DNA of 50,030 nucleotides from Acidimicrobiia bacterium (lineage in GTDB: Bacteria > Actinomycetota > Acidimicrobiia > Acidimicrobiales > SZUA-35): contig JAOTVU010000017.1 of NCBI GenBank assembly GCA_029863385.1, positions 1-50,030 of the forward strand. Direction: 5' to 3'. Below are positions 8,110 to 16,060 of the stretch, piece after piece. The notes beneath the pieces are model-generated. The model worked only from the letters and a program-made list of their open reading frames with translations, had not been told where the DNA came from and did no database searches. The position numbers and the translations under genes were made by a program. Each line of letters begins with the position of its first letter. The first letter of the stretch is position 1.

Positions 8110-10026
8110 ATGCTTCCCGATTCCCAGGTCCCCGACGGCCCGATGGCCGACAAGTGGGACAACCACATATTCGACATCAAGCTCGTCAATCCGGCCAACA
8201 AGCGGAAGTTCAAGATCATCGTGGTCGGAACAGGCCTGGCCGGCGCGTCGGCCGCGGCCACTTTCGGTGAGCTCGGCTACAACGTCCACGCCTTCACCTT
8301 CCACGATTCCCCCCGCCGGGCCCACTCGATCGCCGCCCAGGGCGGCATCAACGCGGCGAAGAACTACCAGAACGACGGTGACAGCATCTACCGGCTGTTC
8401 TACGACACGGTCAAAGGCGGCGACTACCGCTCCCGCGAAGCCAACGTCTACCGGCTGGCCCAGGTGTCGGTGAACATCATCGACCAGATGGCCGCCCAGG
8501 GCGTGCCCTTCGCCCGGGAATACGGCGGCCTGCTCGACAACCGCTCCTTCGGCGGTGCGCAGGTGTCGCGCACCTTCTACGCCCGAGGTCAGACGGGTCA
8601 GCAGCTGCTGCTAGGCGCCTACCAGCAGATGATGCGCCAGGTCCACGAGGGCAAGGTCACGCTGCACACCCAGACCGAGATGGTCGACCTGGTGGTGAAG
8701 GATGGTCAGGCCGTCGGCATCGTCTGCCGTGACCTGGTCACCGGTGAGATCACCTCCCACTCGGCCCACGCCGTCGTCCTCGCCACCGGCGGCTACGGCA
8801 ACGTGTTCTACCTGAGCACCAACGCCATGGCCTGCAACGTCACGGCCGCCTGGCGGGCCCATCGCAAGGGCGCCTACTTCGCCAACCCGTGCTACACCCA
8901 GATCCACCCCACCTGCATCCCGGCGTCCGACGAGTTCCAGTCGAAGCTCACGCTCATGTCGGAGTCGCTGCGCAACGACGGCCGGATCTGGGTGCCCCGC
9001 AACCCCGACGAGACCCGCCGGGCACGCGACATCCCCGAGGCCGAGCGTTACTACTACCTCGAGGAGAAGTACCCCTCGTTCGGCAACCTGGTGCCCCGCG
9101 ACGTCGCCTCCCGCAACGCCAAGACGGTGGTCGACCAGGGGCTCGGCGTCGGTCCGCTCAAGAACGGCGTCTATCTCGACTTCGCCGACGCCATCGCCCG
9201 CGACGGCCGGGACAAGATCGAGGAACGCTACGGCAACCTGTTCCAGATGTACGACCGCATCACCGGAGAGGACCCCTACTCCGTGCCGATGCGGATCTAT
9301 CCCGCCACCCACTACACGATGGGTGGCCTGTGGGTCGACTACAACCTGATGACCACGATCCCCGGCTGCTTCTCGGCCGGCGAGGCCAATTTCTCCGACC
9401 ACGGCGCCAACCGCCTCGGCGCCTCGGCGCTGATGCAGGGCCTGGCCGACGGCTACTTCGTCCTTCCCTACACGATCGGCAACTACCTGGCGCCGCTGCT
9501 CGGCTCCGACCCGGTGTCGGTCGACGACCCGGCCTTCATCCAGGCCGAAGCCGACGCCCAGGGGCAGATCCAGCGATTCCTCAGCCTCGGCGGCACCCGC
9601 TCGCCGGAGTACTTCCACCGGGAGCTGGGCAAGATCATCTGGGAACACATCGGCATGGCCCGCGACCGCAACGGCCTGGAGAAGGCCATCAGCGAGATCC
9701 AGGCCCTCCGCGACGAGTTCTGGAGCGACGTGCGAGTGCTCGGAACCAACGAGTCGCTCAACAGCTCGCTGGAGAAAGCGGGACGGGTGGCCGATTTCTT
9801 CGAACTCGGCGAGTTGATGGCCCGCGACGCTCTCGATCGTGAGGAGTCCTGTGGTGGCCACTTCCGGGTGGAGAGCCAAACCCCGGAGGGTGAGGCGCTG
9901 CGTGACGACGAGAACTTCGCCCACGTGTCGGCCTGGGAGTGGAACGGAGCGGACACCCCCCAGACCAAGCACGCCGAAGAGCTGACCTTCGAAGAAGTCG
10001 CGCTGACCCAGAGGAGCTACAAGTGA
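8110..10026 (+). CDS. sdhA: Succinate dehydrogenase flavoprotein subunit
   Basis: A 638-aa flavoprotein that oxidises succinate to fumarate with covalent FAD, at the cytoplasmic face of the membrane. Motifs are the dinucleotide-binding [18 protein letters not shown] near residues 39-56, the His of [15 protein letters not shown] that attaches FAD, the Arg-bearing [31 protein letters not shown] and [15 protein letters not shown] near the active site. The length fits B. subtilis-type SdhA rather than the shorter E. coli type. A GAGGAGA ribosome site precedes the ATG. An ATG at 8152 (MADKWDN) is an alternative start. Between this gene and sdhB lie 142 bp with several hairpins, unusual inside an sdh operon. 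Confidence 0.95.
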   Translation: MLPDSQVPDGPMADKWDNHIFDIKLVNPANKRKFKIIVVGTGLAGASAAATFGELGYNVHAFTFHDSPRRAHSIAAQGGINAAKNYQNDGDSIYRLFYDTVKGGDYRSREANVYRLAQVSVNIIDQMAAQGVPFAREYGGLLDNRSFGGAQVSRTFYARGQTGQQLLLGAYQQMMRQVHEGKVTLHTQTEMVDLVVKDGQAVGIVCRDLVTGEITSHSAHAVVLATGGYGNVFYLSTNAMACNVTAAWRAHRKGAYFANPCYTQIHPTCIPASDEFQSKLTLMSESLRNDGRIWVPRNPDETRRARDIPEAERYYYLEEKYPSFGNLVPRDVASRNAKTVVDQGLGVGPLKNGVYLDFADAIARDGRDKIEERYGNLFQMYDRITGEDPYSVPMRIYPATHYTMGGLWVDYNLMTTIPGCFSAGEANFSDHGANRLGASALMQGLADGYFVLPYTIGNYLAPLLGSDPVSVDDPAFIQAEADAQGQIQRFLSLGGTRSPEYFHRELGKIIWEHIGMARDRNGLEKAISEIQALRDEFWSDVRVLGTNESLNSSLEKAGRVADFFELGELMARDALDREESCGGHFRVESQTPEGEALRDDENFAHVSAWEWNGADTPQTKHAEELTFEEVALTQRSYK

Positions 10027-10030
10027 CAGT

Positions 10031-10125
10031 CGCGCCGCCTGCGGCGGGGCTTAGCGAGTTTCGCCCTACGAGCGAAACGTCGGCCGCCGGAGGCGCCGAT
10101 CCCCGAGTTTCGCCTCCGGCGAAAC
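10031..10125 (+). repeat. Hairpin cluster between sdhA and sdhB (REP-like)
   Basis: Three adjacent hairpins lie in the sdhA-sdhB gap: CGCCGC/GCGGCG near 10034-10047, GTTTCGC (10058-10064)/GCGAAAC (10072-10078), and an 8-bp stem GTTTCGCC (10107-10114)/GGCGAAAC (10118-10125) with a 3-nt loop. The last two share the core CGAGTTTCGCC and resemble the elements downstream of the Fpg-like gene at 16925-17068. They could stabilise or process the polycistronic mRNA. Confidence 0.6.
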
Positions 10126-10168
10126 ATCGTCCGCTGGAATCGTTCGTATGGGCCAAGGAGGCCAAGTA

Positions 10169-10942
10169 GTGTCTACCAAACTCAACCTCACCCTCAGCAT
10201 CTGGCGTCAGGACGGGCCTGCCGCCAACGGTCGTTTCGAGACCTATCAGGCCAAGGGCATCCCCGACGACGCCTCGTTTCTGGAGATGCTCGACATCGTC
10301 AACGAGGGTCTCATCGATGACGGCCAGCTCCCCATCGAATTCCCGCACGACTGCCGGGAGGGTATCTGCGGAACCTGCGGCGTGATGATCAACGGTCGGG
10401 CCCACGGCCAGGAGAAGGGCACGGCCACCTGTCAGCTCCACATGCGCAAGTTCAACGACGGCAACACCATCGTCATCGAGCCGTGGCGGGCGGCCGCCTT
10501 CCCGGTGATCCGCGACCTCGTCGTCGACCGGTCACCGCTCGACCGCATCGTGGAAGCCGGCGGCTACATCACCGCACCCACCGGCTCGGCCCCCGACGCC
10601 AACGAGATCCCGATCCCGAAAGAGGTCGCCGACTCGGCCATGGACGCCGCCGCCTGCATCGGCTGCGCGGCCTGTGTCGCCGCCTGCCCCAACTCGGCGG
10701 CCCAACTGTTCACCTCGGCCAAGCTGTGGCACCTCAACTCGCTGCCCCAGGGCCAGGCCGAGCGGTTCCGCCGGACCGAAGCCATGGTCGAGACCATGGA
10801 GCAGTTCTTCGGATCGTGCACCAATCACGGCGAGTGCACCGAAGCCTGCCCCAAGGAAATCAGCCAGGACTTCATCGCCTACATGAACCGCGACTACGTG
10901 AAGTCGAAGATCGCCAATCGGAAGATGGCCGGCCGCAGCTGA
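10169..10942 (+). CDS. sdhB: Succinate dehydrogenase iron-sulfur subunit
   Basis: A 257-aa electron-transfer subunit of complex II. The N-terminal ferredoxin domain has the [2Fe-2S] cysteines in [10 protein letters not shown] plus the later TATCQL. The C-terminal domain has two cysteine clusters, [13 protein letters not shown] and [12 protein letters not shown], for the [4Fe-4S] and [3Fe-4S] centres. Start chosen: GTG at 10169, preceded by AAGGAGG with 7-nt spacing. The ATG at 10148 would place that ribosome site inside the gene. It lies 142 bp after sdhA, the gap being filled by hairpins. It completes an operon in the order C-A-B, typical of menaquinone-linked Gram-positive complex II. Confidence 0.95.
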   Translation: MSTKLNLTLSIWRQDGPAANGRFETYQAKGIPDDASFLEMLDIVNEGLIDDGQLPIEFPHDCREGICGTCGVMINGRAHGQEKGTATCQLHMRKFNDGNTIVIEPWRAAAFPVIRDLVVDRSPLDRIVEAGGYITAPTGSAPDANEIPIPKEVADSAMDAAACIGCAACVAACPNSAAQLFTSAKLWHLNSLPQGQAERFRRTEAMVETMEQFFGSCTNHGECTEACPKEISQDFIAYMNRDYVKSKIANRKMAGRS

Positions 10943-10987
10943 CCAACCTGTCCTCAGGTCGGCCGTTCGGTGAGCCGACCACGCCGT

Positions 10988-11035
10988 CGTTCACGGGTGA
11001 AAACGAATGAGCGTGACCGTTTTCGCCCGCGAACG
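10988..11035 (+). terminator. Large hairpin after sdhB
   Basis: Two 18-nt arms (10988-11005 and 11018-11035) pair with one mismatch and one G-U wobble around a 12-nt loop. No T-run follows, but its place 45 bp after sdhB and before the convergent gene ending at 11060 suggests an intrinsic or Rho-independent-like terminator serving either strand. Confidence 0.5.
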
Positions 11036-11059
11036 CGGGATGGCCGGTCGCTCCTGGTC

Positions 11060-11737
11060 CTACGGCAACCCGACCGACCCGGACCGTCCGACGGTCCAAG
11101 GCCCCTGCATCGTCGGCAGTACCACCGAGCCGGGCCGAGATCGTAGCCGGTGGTCGAGCCCGTCGACATCGGTGTGGGCTGGACGGTCGCCGGTCCAGAG
11201 TGAGCGGCGGGCACGTCCGTCGATCGGCTGCTCGCCGTCGCCGGTGAGGAGGAGCCCTTCGATCGTGCCGGTCTGGGTGAAGGTTCCGGGATCGTGGTCC
11301 GGCACCGGCTCCGGCGGAGTGTCGGCGATGAAGTCGAGCTCCCATCCGAGCGGAACCCGGTGGCCGAGTCCGCGCCGGATCAGTTCGTCGGGCTCGTCGA
11401 TGGCCAGAGCGAAGGCCTCGAGCCCGTAGCTCCAATGATCGAATGCCCGCTCCCGCACCTGTTCGGCCCACAACCCCGATGTGCGCAGCTCCCAACCCTG
11501 TCCGAAGGTGATGTCGACCGCGCTGATGACGACCGGCTGTGGCTCTGATGACGACGGCCGCCGACGCTCCGCCGATTCCAGGCCGAAGACGGCGGTCTGA
11601 AAGCCAGCCACGCCATCCCGCTGCTCGAACTGAACGGCAAACGCCAGGCCGGAACCGGAGGCCACGAGCCGGTGTGCCTCGCTTCCGCCGGGAACAGGGC
11701 GGGCGGGATCCGGAAAGGGAAAGGGGCTGTCGATCAC
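11060..11737 (-). CDS. Hypothetical protein, about 225 aa
   Basis: Not firmly recognised. From the GTG at 11737 the product starts IDSPFPFPDPARP and has a beta-rich composition with alternating hydrophobic residues (LAFAVQFEQRDG, PVVISAVDITFGQGW). A WSYGLEAFALAIDEP segment and a late GTFTQTGTIEG strand follow. The organisation faintly recalls lipocalin-like CrtC/AttH-type proteins (two beta-barrel halves), but no diagnostic motif is visible. There is no signal peptide or transmembrane helix. I preferred GTG 11737 because AAAGGGG lies just upstream and the 64 codons further 5' have no protein-like character. The start region can fold into a 9-bp hairpin. It is convergent with sdhB and divergent from the dynamin genes. 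Confidence 0.55.
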   Translation of the reverse strand: MIDSPFPFPDPARPVPGGSEAHRLVASGSGLAFAVQFEQRDGVAGFQTAVFGLESAERRRPSSSEPQPVVISAVDITFGQGWELRTSGLWAEQVRERAFDHWSYGLEAFALAIDEPDELIRRGLGHRVPLGWELDFIADTPPEPVPDHDPGTFTQTGTIEGLLLTGDGEQPIDGRARRSLWTGDRPAHTDVDGLDHRLRSRPGSVVLPTMQGPWTVGRSGSVGLP

Positions 11738-11750
11738 GACAAGCCCCTTT
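11720..11750 (-). promoter_or_regulatory. Hairpin covering ribosome site and start codon of the 11060-11737 gene
   Basis: AAAGGGGCT (11720-11728) and AGCCCCTTT (11742-11750) form a perfect 9-bp stem, extended by GTCG/CGAC inside. On the minus strand the stem buries the AAAGGGG ribosome site and the GTG at 11737. It could repress initiation, or it may simply be a terminator-like element. Confidence 0.4.
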
Positions 11751-12156
11751 GAGCGTTCCGGTTTTGGTTTCCTGTGGACGCGGAGCAGGCCGGCGGCCGT
11801 CCGGGCGACTGAACCGCCGCCGACCTGCGAATAGGACCGACTACGTGCGATATCCCTCAGTCGATCAGTTCTCCAAGACTTCGTGGTGGTCGGACCCGAT
11901 CCCAAAGGGACAGCTGCTCGAACCACCATCGTTCAGCATAGTGCACGGACATCCGCCGCGTTTCACCACCTCGCCAACTTTCTCAACCCATATTATCCCA
12001 CTTTCAACTACTCGCCAGTCCCGCAATCAACACGACATGAAATCGAAGTGGTTACGATGTTCGCCTGCCTTGCAGCACCCCCGGCCGGCCGCCCGACAGG
12101 CGAAACTTCCGTGGAGCGATTCTTTCCGCGCCACGCCGACCTAACCTGTGAGTCTG
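11738..12156. other. 419-bp divergent intergenic region
   Basis: No gene is supported. The part at about 11970-12060 is clearly AT-richer than the surroundings and holds ATATTAT-type hexamers (minus-strand TAATAT near 11990), likely promoter material for the minus gene. For the plus strand, TAACCT at 12142-12147 precedes the GTPase start. A GGCGAAAC-type core like the REP-like elements occurs near 12098-12106. Confidence 0.45.
12142..12147 (+). promoter_or_regulatory. -10 element for the dynamin-like GTPase cassette
   Basis: TAACCT (TAnnnT) ends 9 nt before the ATG at 12157 and touches the alternative GTG at 12148. A transcript starting 7-9 nt after the hexamer would be leaderless at 12157, favouring that start. 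Confidence 0.4.
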
Positions 12157-13875
12157 ATGTCAGCGAACCCTCTCGAAACGATCGCCGCGCTCGAGGGGCT
12201 CGGCGAATCGCTCCGGGCCACAGGGCTGGAACTGGATTTGGGTTCGGCGAAACCTGCCCGCAACGCCCGCGACGAACTGGCGCATCAGATCGACGACTAT
12301 CTCGTCCCCCGTCTTCGTCGCCTCGATGCTCCGCTGCTGGTGGTGCTGGGCGGCTCGACCGGTTCCGGCAAGTCGACCATCACCAACACCATCGTCGGGC
12401 GGGAGGTTTCGCCAGCCGGGGTGCTGCGGCCGACGACGCGCGCTCCGGTCCTGATCTGCCACCCCGACGACGGGGAGTGGTTCGCCGGTGGTGACGTGCT
12501 TCCGGATCTGCCACGAGTCACCGGCGGTCCGGGCGACGTGCCGACATCGACCGTGACCGGCACCGTGCTGCGCCTGGTCACCTCCGAAACGCTACAGCCG
12601 GGCCTCGCCCTGATCGACGCTCCCGACATCGACTCGGTCGAGGAGGCCAACCGCGAACTGGCGACCCAGCTGCTGTCGGCCGCTGATCTCTGGCTGTTCG
12701 CCACCACCGCCGTCCGTTACGCCGATGCCGTTCCCTGGGATTTCCTCCGGCAGGCCCGAAGCCGAGGTACATCGCTGGCTTGCATCGTGAATCGCATTCC
12801 GCCGGGAGCCACCAACGAGATCGTCACGCATTTCGTTTCGATGCTGACCGATGCCGGGCTGACCGACGTCACGGTGTTCCCCGTCGAGCAGCAGCCGGTT
12901 GAGGTCAGCACGCTGCCGGCCGAAGCGGTCGCCGACATCAATGCGCTGCTCACGGGCCTGGCGTCCGACGCCGAGCGTCGCGCCGCCGTGGTGCGGGCCA
13001 CACTCGACGGAGCCATGGACAGCATCGGTCCCCGTACCAGGACCGTCATCGAGGCCGGCGTCGAGCAGCAGGCGGCCGTCGGTGAACTCCGTCAGTCGAT
13101 GGAGCGGACCTACGCCGACACTCGAAACAGGCTGGCAGCCGACATACGATCGGGCACTCTGCTCCGGGGCGAGGTCCTGGAGCGATGGCAGGAGTTGATC
13201 GGCACCGCCGAACTCATGCGGGCCGTTCAGTCGAGAATCTCGCTGATCCGCGACCGGGTCGGGGCCTTCCTCACCGGTCGCACCGGTCAGACCGTCGAGG
13301 TCCAGGGCGAGATCACCTCGACCCTGGAGCAGCTGCTGATCGACCACGCCGATCGTGCCGCCTCGACCACCGTCTCCACCTGGAAGAGTCTGCCCGGAGG
13401 CCGTCAGACACTGGGCGACGATCGGGCGCTCGAGCACGCGTCCGATGCGTTTCGAGCCGAGGTTCGGGGCCAGGTTCAGGCCTGGCAGGACGACATCCTC
13501 GAGCTGGTTCGTGAGCAGGGGGCGAGCAAGCGCACGACCGCCCGGGTGCTGGCGGTCGGCGTCAACAGTGTCGGTATCGCCCTCATGCTGGTGATCTTCG
13601 CTCAGACCGCCGGTCTGACCGGGGCCGAAGTGGCGATCGGGGCCGGCACGGCCGGCATCTCCCAGACCCTGCTGAGCGCCCTGTTCGGCGAGCAGGCGGT
13701 TCGGGAGCTGGCGGCCGAGGCTCAGCGTCTGCTGCTGCAGCGGATCGGCACGATGCTCGACGCCGACGCCGACCGGTTCCGGGCTCGACTCACCGCACTG
13801 ACCGGCGGCGGCAGCGACAACGAGGTGGTCGACGACCTTGCCGCGGCACTCGACCGTTTCGAGCGCAGCCGATGA
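12157..13875 (+). CDS. Dynamin-like GTPase, first of a pair (DynA-like)
   Basis: A 572-aa member of the bacterial dynamin/TRAFAC GTPase group that remodels membranes. The P-loop GSTGSGKS lies near residues 66-73, a switch threonine region (RPTTRAPV) follows, and the G3-like motif is IDAPDIDS. The G4 position reads CIVNRI, so the usual NKxD is degenerate. The middle is long and helical, as in dynamin stalks. A hydrophobic segment near 458-485 (VNSVGIALMLVIFAQTAGL) is a likely membrane paddle, and a further helical part follows. The start could also be GTG 12148. The stop overlaps the ATG of the next GTPase (ATGA), implying equal synthesis. Actinobacteria often carry such side-by-side pairs (Streptomyces DynA/DynB, mycobacterial IniA/IniC); which pair this matches is uncertain. 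Confidence 0.78.
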   Translation: MSANPLETIAALEGLGESLRATGLELDLGSAKPARNARDELAHQIDDYLVPRLRRLDAPLLVVLGGSTGSGKSTITNTIVGREVSPAGVLRPTTRAPVLICHPDDGEWFAGGDVLPDLPRVTGGPGDVPTSTVTGTVLRLVTSETLQPGLALIDAPDIDSVEEANRELATQLLSAADLWLFATTAVRYADAVPWDFLRQARSRGTSLACIVNRIPPGATNEIVTHFVSMLTDAGLTDVTVFPVEQQPVEVSTLPAEAVADINALLTGLASDAERRAAVVRATLDGAMDSIGPRTRTVIEAGVEQQAAVGELRQSMERTYADTRNRLAADIRSGTLLRGEVLERWQELIGTAELMRAVQSRISLIRDRVGAFLTGRTGQTVEVQGEITSTLEQLLIDHADRAASTTVSTWKSLPGGRQTLGDDRALEHASDAFRAEVRGQVQAWQDDILELVREQGASKRTTARVLAVGVNSVGIALMLVIFAQTAGLTGAEVAIGAGTAGISQTLLSALFGEQAVRELAAEAQRLLLQRIGTMLDADADRFRARLTALTGGGSDNEVVDDLAAALDRFERSR

Positions 13876-15518
13876 GGCTGGGGCGTTTCGGTCGCGACCC
13901 GGTCGATCTGGCCGACCAGCTGGCAGCACTCGGCGAAGCGGTCGACCTGGCCACCGATCGGCTGCCGGCTGATCACGTCGAACAGGCCCGAGCGATCATC
14001 ACCAAAGCCAACGATCGGCTCCGGCACGGAACGAACCACACGCTGGTGGCGCTGCTCGGAGCGACCGGCAGTGGGAAGTCATCGGTGGCCAACGCCCTGG
14101 TCGGAACCAACATCGCCACCACCGGCATTCGTCGTCCCACGACCTCCAGCACGCTCGGCTGCTACTGGGGTGGCGACGACCCGCACCCCCTGCTCGACTG
14201 GTTGGAGGTGCCGAACCGCCACGATGTCAGTGGTGAACCGGGCGCCGCCGCCGGGGCCCACTCCCCAGCTTCCTCGCTCGATGGTCTTGTCCTCCTCGAC
14301 GTTCCCGATCACGACTCGGTGGAGGTTGGCCACCGTCTGGAGATGGAGCGCATCGCCAGACACGCCGACCTGCTCGTCTGGGTCACCGACGCGGAGAAAT
14401 ACGGTGACAAGGCCATGCACGACTACCTGCGTCGCCTGTCGCACCACGGCGCGGTCACGGCGATGGTGCTCAACAAGGTGGACCTCCTCACCGACGACGA
14501 CGTCAAGACCTGCCTGGCCGACCTCCAGCGCCTGATGGCCGCCGACGGCCTGCCCGGCGCACCGGTTCTGGCCGTGTCCACGGCAACCGGTGAGGGTATT
14601 CCAGGGCTACGATCGCTGCTGGCCGAAACGGTGGCCGAACGCAGTGCCATGATCGAGCGGCTTCAAGCCGACGTCACGGCGACGTCGTTGACACTGCTCG
14701 ATGATCTCGGCCCGGGTGACGGCCTCAACCAGGTCCCGTCCCGCGTGACCGATCAGCTGGCAGCGGAGCTGGTCGGCGCCTCCGGCATCGCAGTGGTGAC
14801 CGACGCCGTGGCGGCCGGACATCGCCGGGATGCCGCCGGGCGTGTCGGCTGGCCGTTCACCCGCTGGGCTCGACGGCTACGACCCCATCCCTTACGACGC
14901 CTCCACCTCGGTCGGGGATCGAGTGGGCTGTCGTCGCTTCCGCAGCTGTCGGGCGTGCAGCTGGCCCGCTCCGAGAACGCCGTGCGGCAGGCTCTCGCCA
15001 CCATCACCGCGGAGTTGCCGGAACCGTGGCCGGATCGCATCAGCGAGGTCGGCACACCGAATCATGCTCTGCTGAACAACCAGCTGGATGCGGTGGTCAG
15101 CGAGGCAGCCCGAGCGACCGGCGCCGGGCGAACACCACGGTGGTGGGCTGCCGCCAACGCTCTGCAGATGGCGCTCGCCGTCACCGCCGTCGTGGGAGCC
15201 GTCTGGCTTGCGTTGCTGGCGTTCGGTGCCTACCTTCGACTTCCCGACGTGCCGACACCCGACATCGTCGACACCGGTATCCCCTATCCGACCGCCATGC
15301 TGGTCGGCGGCCTGCTCCTCGGGGTGGTTCTGGCCGCCGTGTTCCGGCAGCTGGTGGCACTCGGAAGCCGCCGCCGGGCCACGGCGGTGAGGAGCAACGC
15401 CGAGGCCGCCGTCGTCCAGGTGGCCCGCGATCTCGTCGTCGATCCCGTCGATCGGGAACTGGCCGCCCGCAGCCGCCTTCGCGAGCTGTTGACGACCGCG
15501 ACCGGGGGGCGACGATGA
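13872..15518 (+). CDS. Dynamin-like GTPase, second of a pair (DynB/YfjP-like)
   Basis: A 548-aa GTPase with P-loop GATGSGKS at 63-70, G2-type threonines in RRPTTSS, G3 LLDVPDHDS near 148-156 (D-x-P-D instead of DxxG) and an intact G4 NKVD near 200. A helical stalk region follows. Two transmembrane helices near 425-445 (ALAVTAVVGAVWLALLAFGAY) and 475-493 form a hairpin, then a basic helical C-terminus. The two-helix hairpin indicates permanent membrane anchoring. Its start overlaps the previous GTPase and its stop overlaps the SCP2-like gene, both as ATGA, so three proteins are made from one coupled message. A role in membrane fusion, fission or stress repair is inferred from the family, not shown. 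Confidence 0.78.
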   Translation: MRLGRFGRDPVDLADQLAALGEAVDLATDRLPADHVEQARAIITKANDRLRHGTNHTLVALLGATGSGKSSVANALVGTNIATTGIRRPTTSSTLGCYWGGDDPHPLLDWLEVPNRHDVSGEPGAAAGAHSPASSLDGLVLLDVPDHDSVEVGHRLEMERIARHADLLVWVTDAEKYGDKAMHDYLRRLSHHGAVTAMVLNKVDLLTDDDVKTCLADLQRLMAADGLPGAPVLAVSTATGEGIPGLRSLLAETVAERSAMIERLQADVTATSLTLLDDLGPGDGLNQVPSRVTDQLAAELVGASGIAVVTDAVAAGHRRDAAGRVGWPFTRWARRLRPHPLRRLHLGRGSSGLSSLPQLSGVQLARSENAVRQALATITAELPEPWPDRISEVGTPNHALLNNQLDAVVSEAARATGAGRTPRWWAAANALQMALAVTAVVGAVWLALLAFGAYLRLPDVPTPDIVDTGIPYPTAMLVGGLLLGVVLAAVFRQLVALGSRRRATAVRSNAEAAVVQVARDLVVDPVDRELAARSRLRELLTTATGGRR

Positions 15519-15919
15519 GCGAGACCGTTGACTATCTCGGCCCCGACTGGTTCCGGCAGGCCGATGAATCGGTGGCCGCACTTTCGCCGATCCCAAGTTC
15601 GGTCACGGTTGCGGTGAAGGTCGTCGGCCTGCCCGGTGATCGGGGCGACGTGCGGTATCAGCTCGTGCTGGGGCCGGACCGGGTTCGAATCCTGCCGGTC
15701 GACGGCGACGAAACCGACAACGGACACGGTGATGCGACCCTGACCATGTCCTACGACGTCGCCTCGGCCATCGCCCGAGGGGAGATCGGTGCCCAGCGGG
15801 CGTTCCTCGACGGAGAGGTTCGCCTCGGCGGTGACACCACCGCCCTGCTGGGCCATCAGGCTCGGCTGGCCGAGATCGAGGATCGGCTGGGCGATCTTCG
15901 ATCCCGCACGACGTACTAG
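15515..15919 (+). CDS. SCP2 sterol-carrier-like domain protein
   Basis: A 134-aa single-domain protein. The sequence GDATLTMSYDVASAIARGE followed by AQRAFLDGEVRLGGD matches the SCP2/sterol-transfer pattern 'D.t..s...l..l..G...a..a...G.v...Gd', a fold that holds a hydrophobic ligand such as a lipid or acyl chain. No signal peptide or membrane helix is present. Its ATG overlaps the stop of the second dynamin-like GTPase (ATGA), so it is translated with that membrane-remodelling pair. Delivery or sensing of lipid for the GTPases is a reasonable inference. The same fold also occurs in unrelated lipid or thioester-handling proteins, so the ligand stays open. Confidence 0.7.
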   Translation: MSETVDYLGPDWFRQADESVAALSPIPSSVTVAVKVVGLPGDRGDVRYQLVLGPDRVRILPVDGDETDNGHGDATLTMSYDVASAIARGEIGAQRAFLDGEVRLGGDTTALLGHQARLAEIEDRLGDLRSRTTY

Positions 15920-15957
15920 GAGACCGCGCCGCCTTCCCCCGCTCCTCCCGTCCTCTC

Positions 15958-16009
15958 CCGTTCTGGGGTTCCCCAGCCCCACTTCTGGGGTTCCCGAACC
16001 CCAGAACGG
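15958..16009 (+). terminator. Alternative hairpins after the GTPase/SCP2 cassette
   Basis: The right arm GAACCCCAGAA (15996-16006, extended to 16009) can pair with either of two left arms. A distal one at 15958-15971 gives a 14-bp stem, and a proximal one at 15983-15993 gives an 11-bp stem with a 2-nt loop. The two structures exclude each other. No T-run follows. Confidence 0.5.
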
Positions 16010-16047
16010 CGGGTCCGGTGGCCGCCTGATCGCCGTGAGTGCCTTGC

Positions 16048-16053
16048 TAGCCT
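16048..16053 (+). promoter_or_regulatory. Leaderless-type -10 element for the Fpg/Nei glycosylase
   Basis: TAGCCT fits TAnnnT and ends exactly 7 nt before the ATG at 16061, with no Shine-Dalgarno. Confidence 0.5.
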
Positions 16054-16060
16054 TACTCCC

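Noticed and set aside
8611..9972. Long minus-strand frame opposite sdhA
   Set aside because: The plus strand carries an unmistakable SdhA; the antisense frame has no recognisable motif or start signal.
11007..11429. Plus-strand ORF starting next to the sdhB hairpin
   Set aside because: It begins within the hairpin's loop and runs antisense to a gene with better protein character; its composition (Ser/Pro/Arg-rich) has no domain features.
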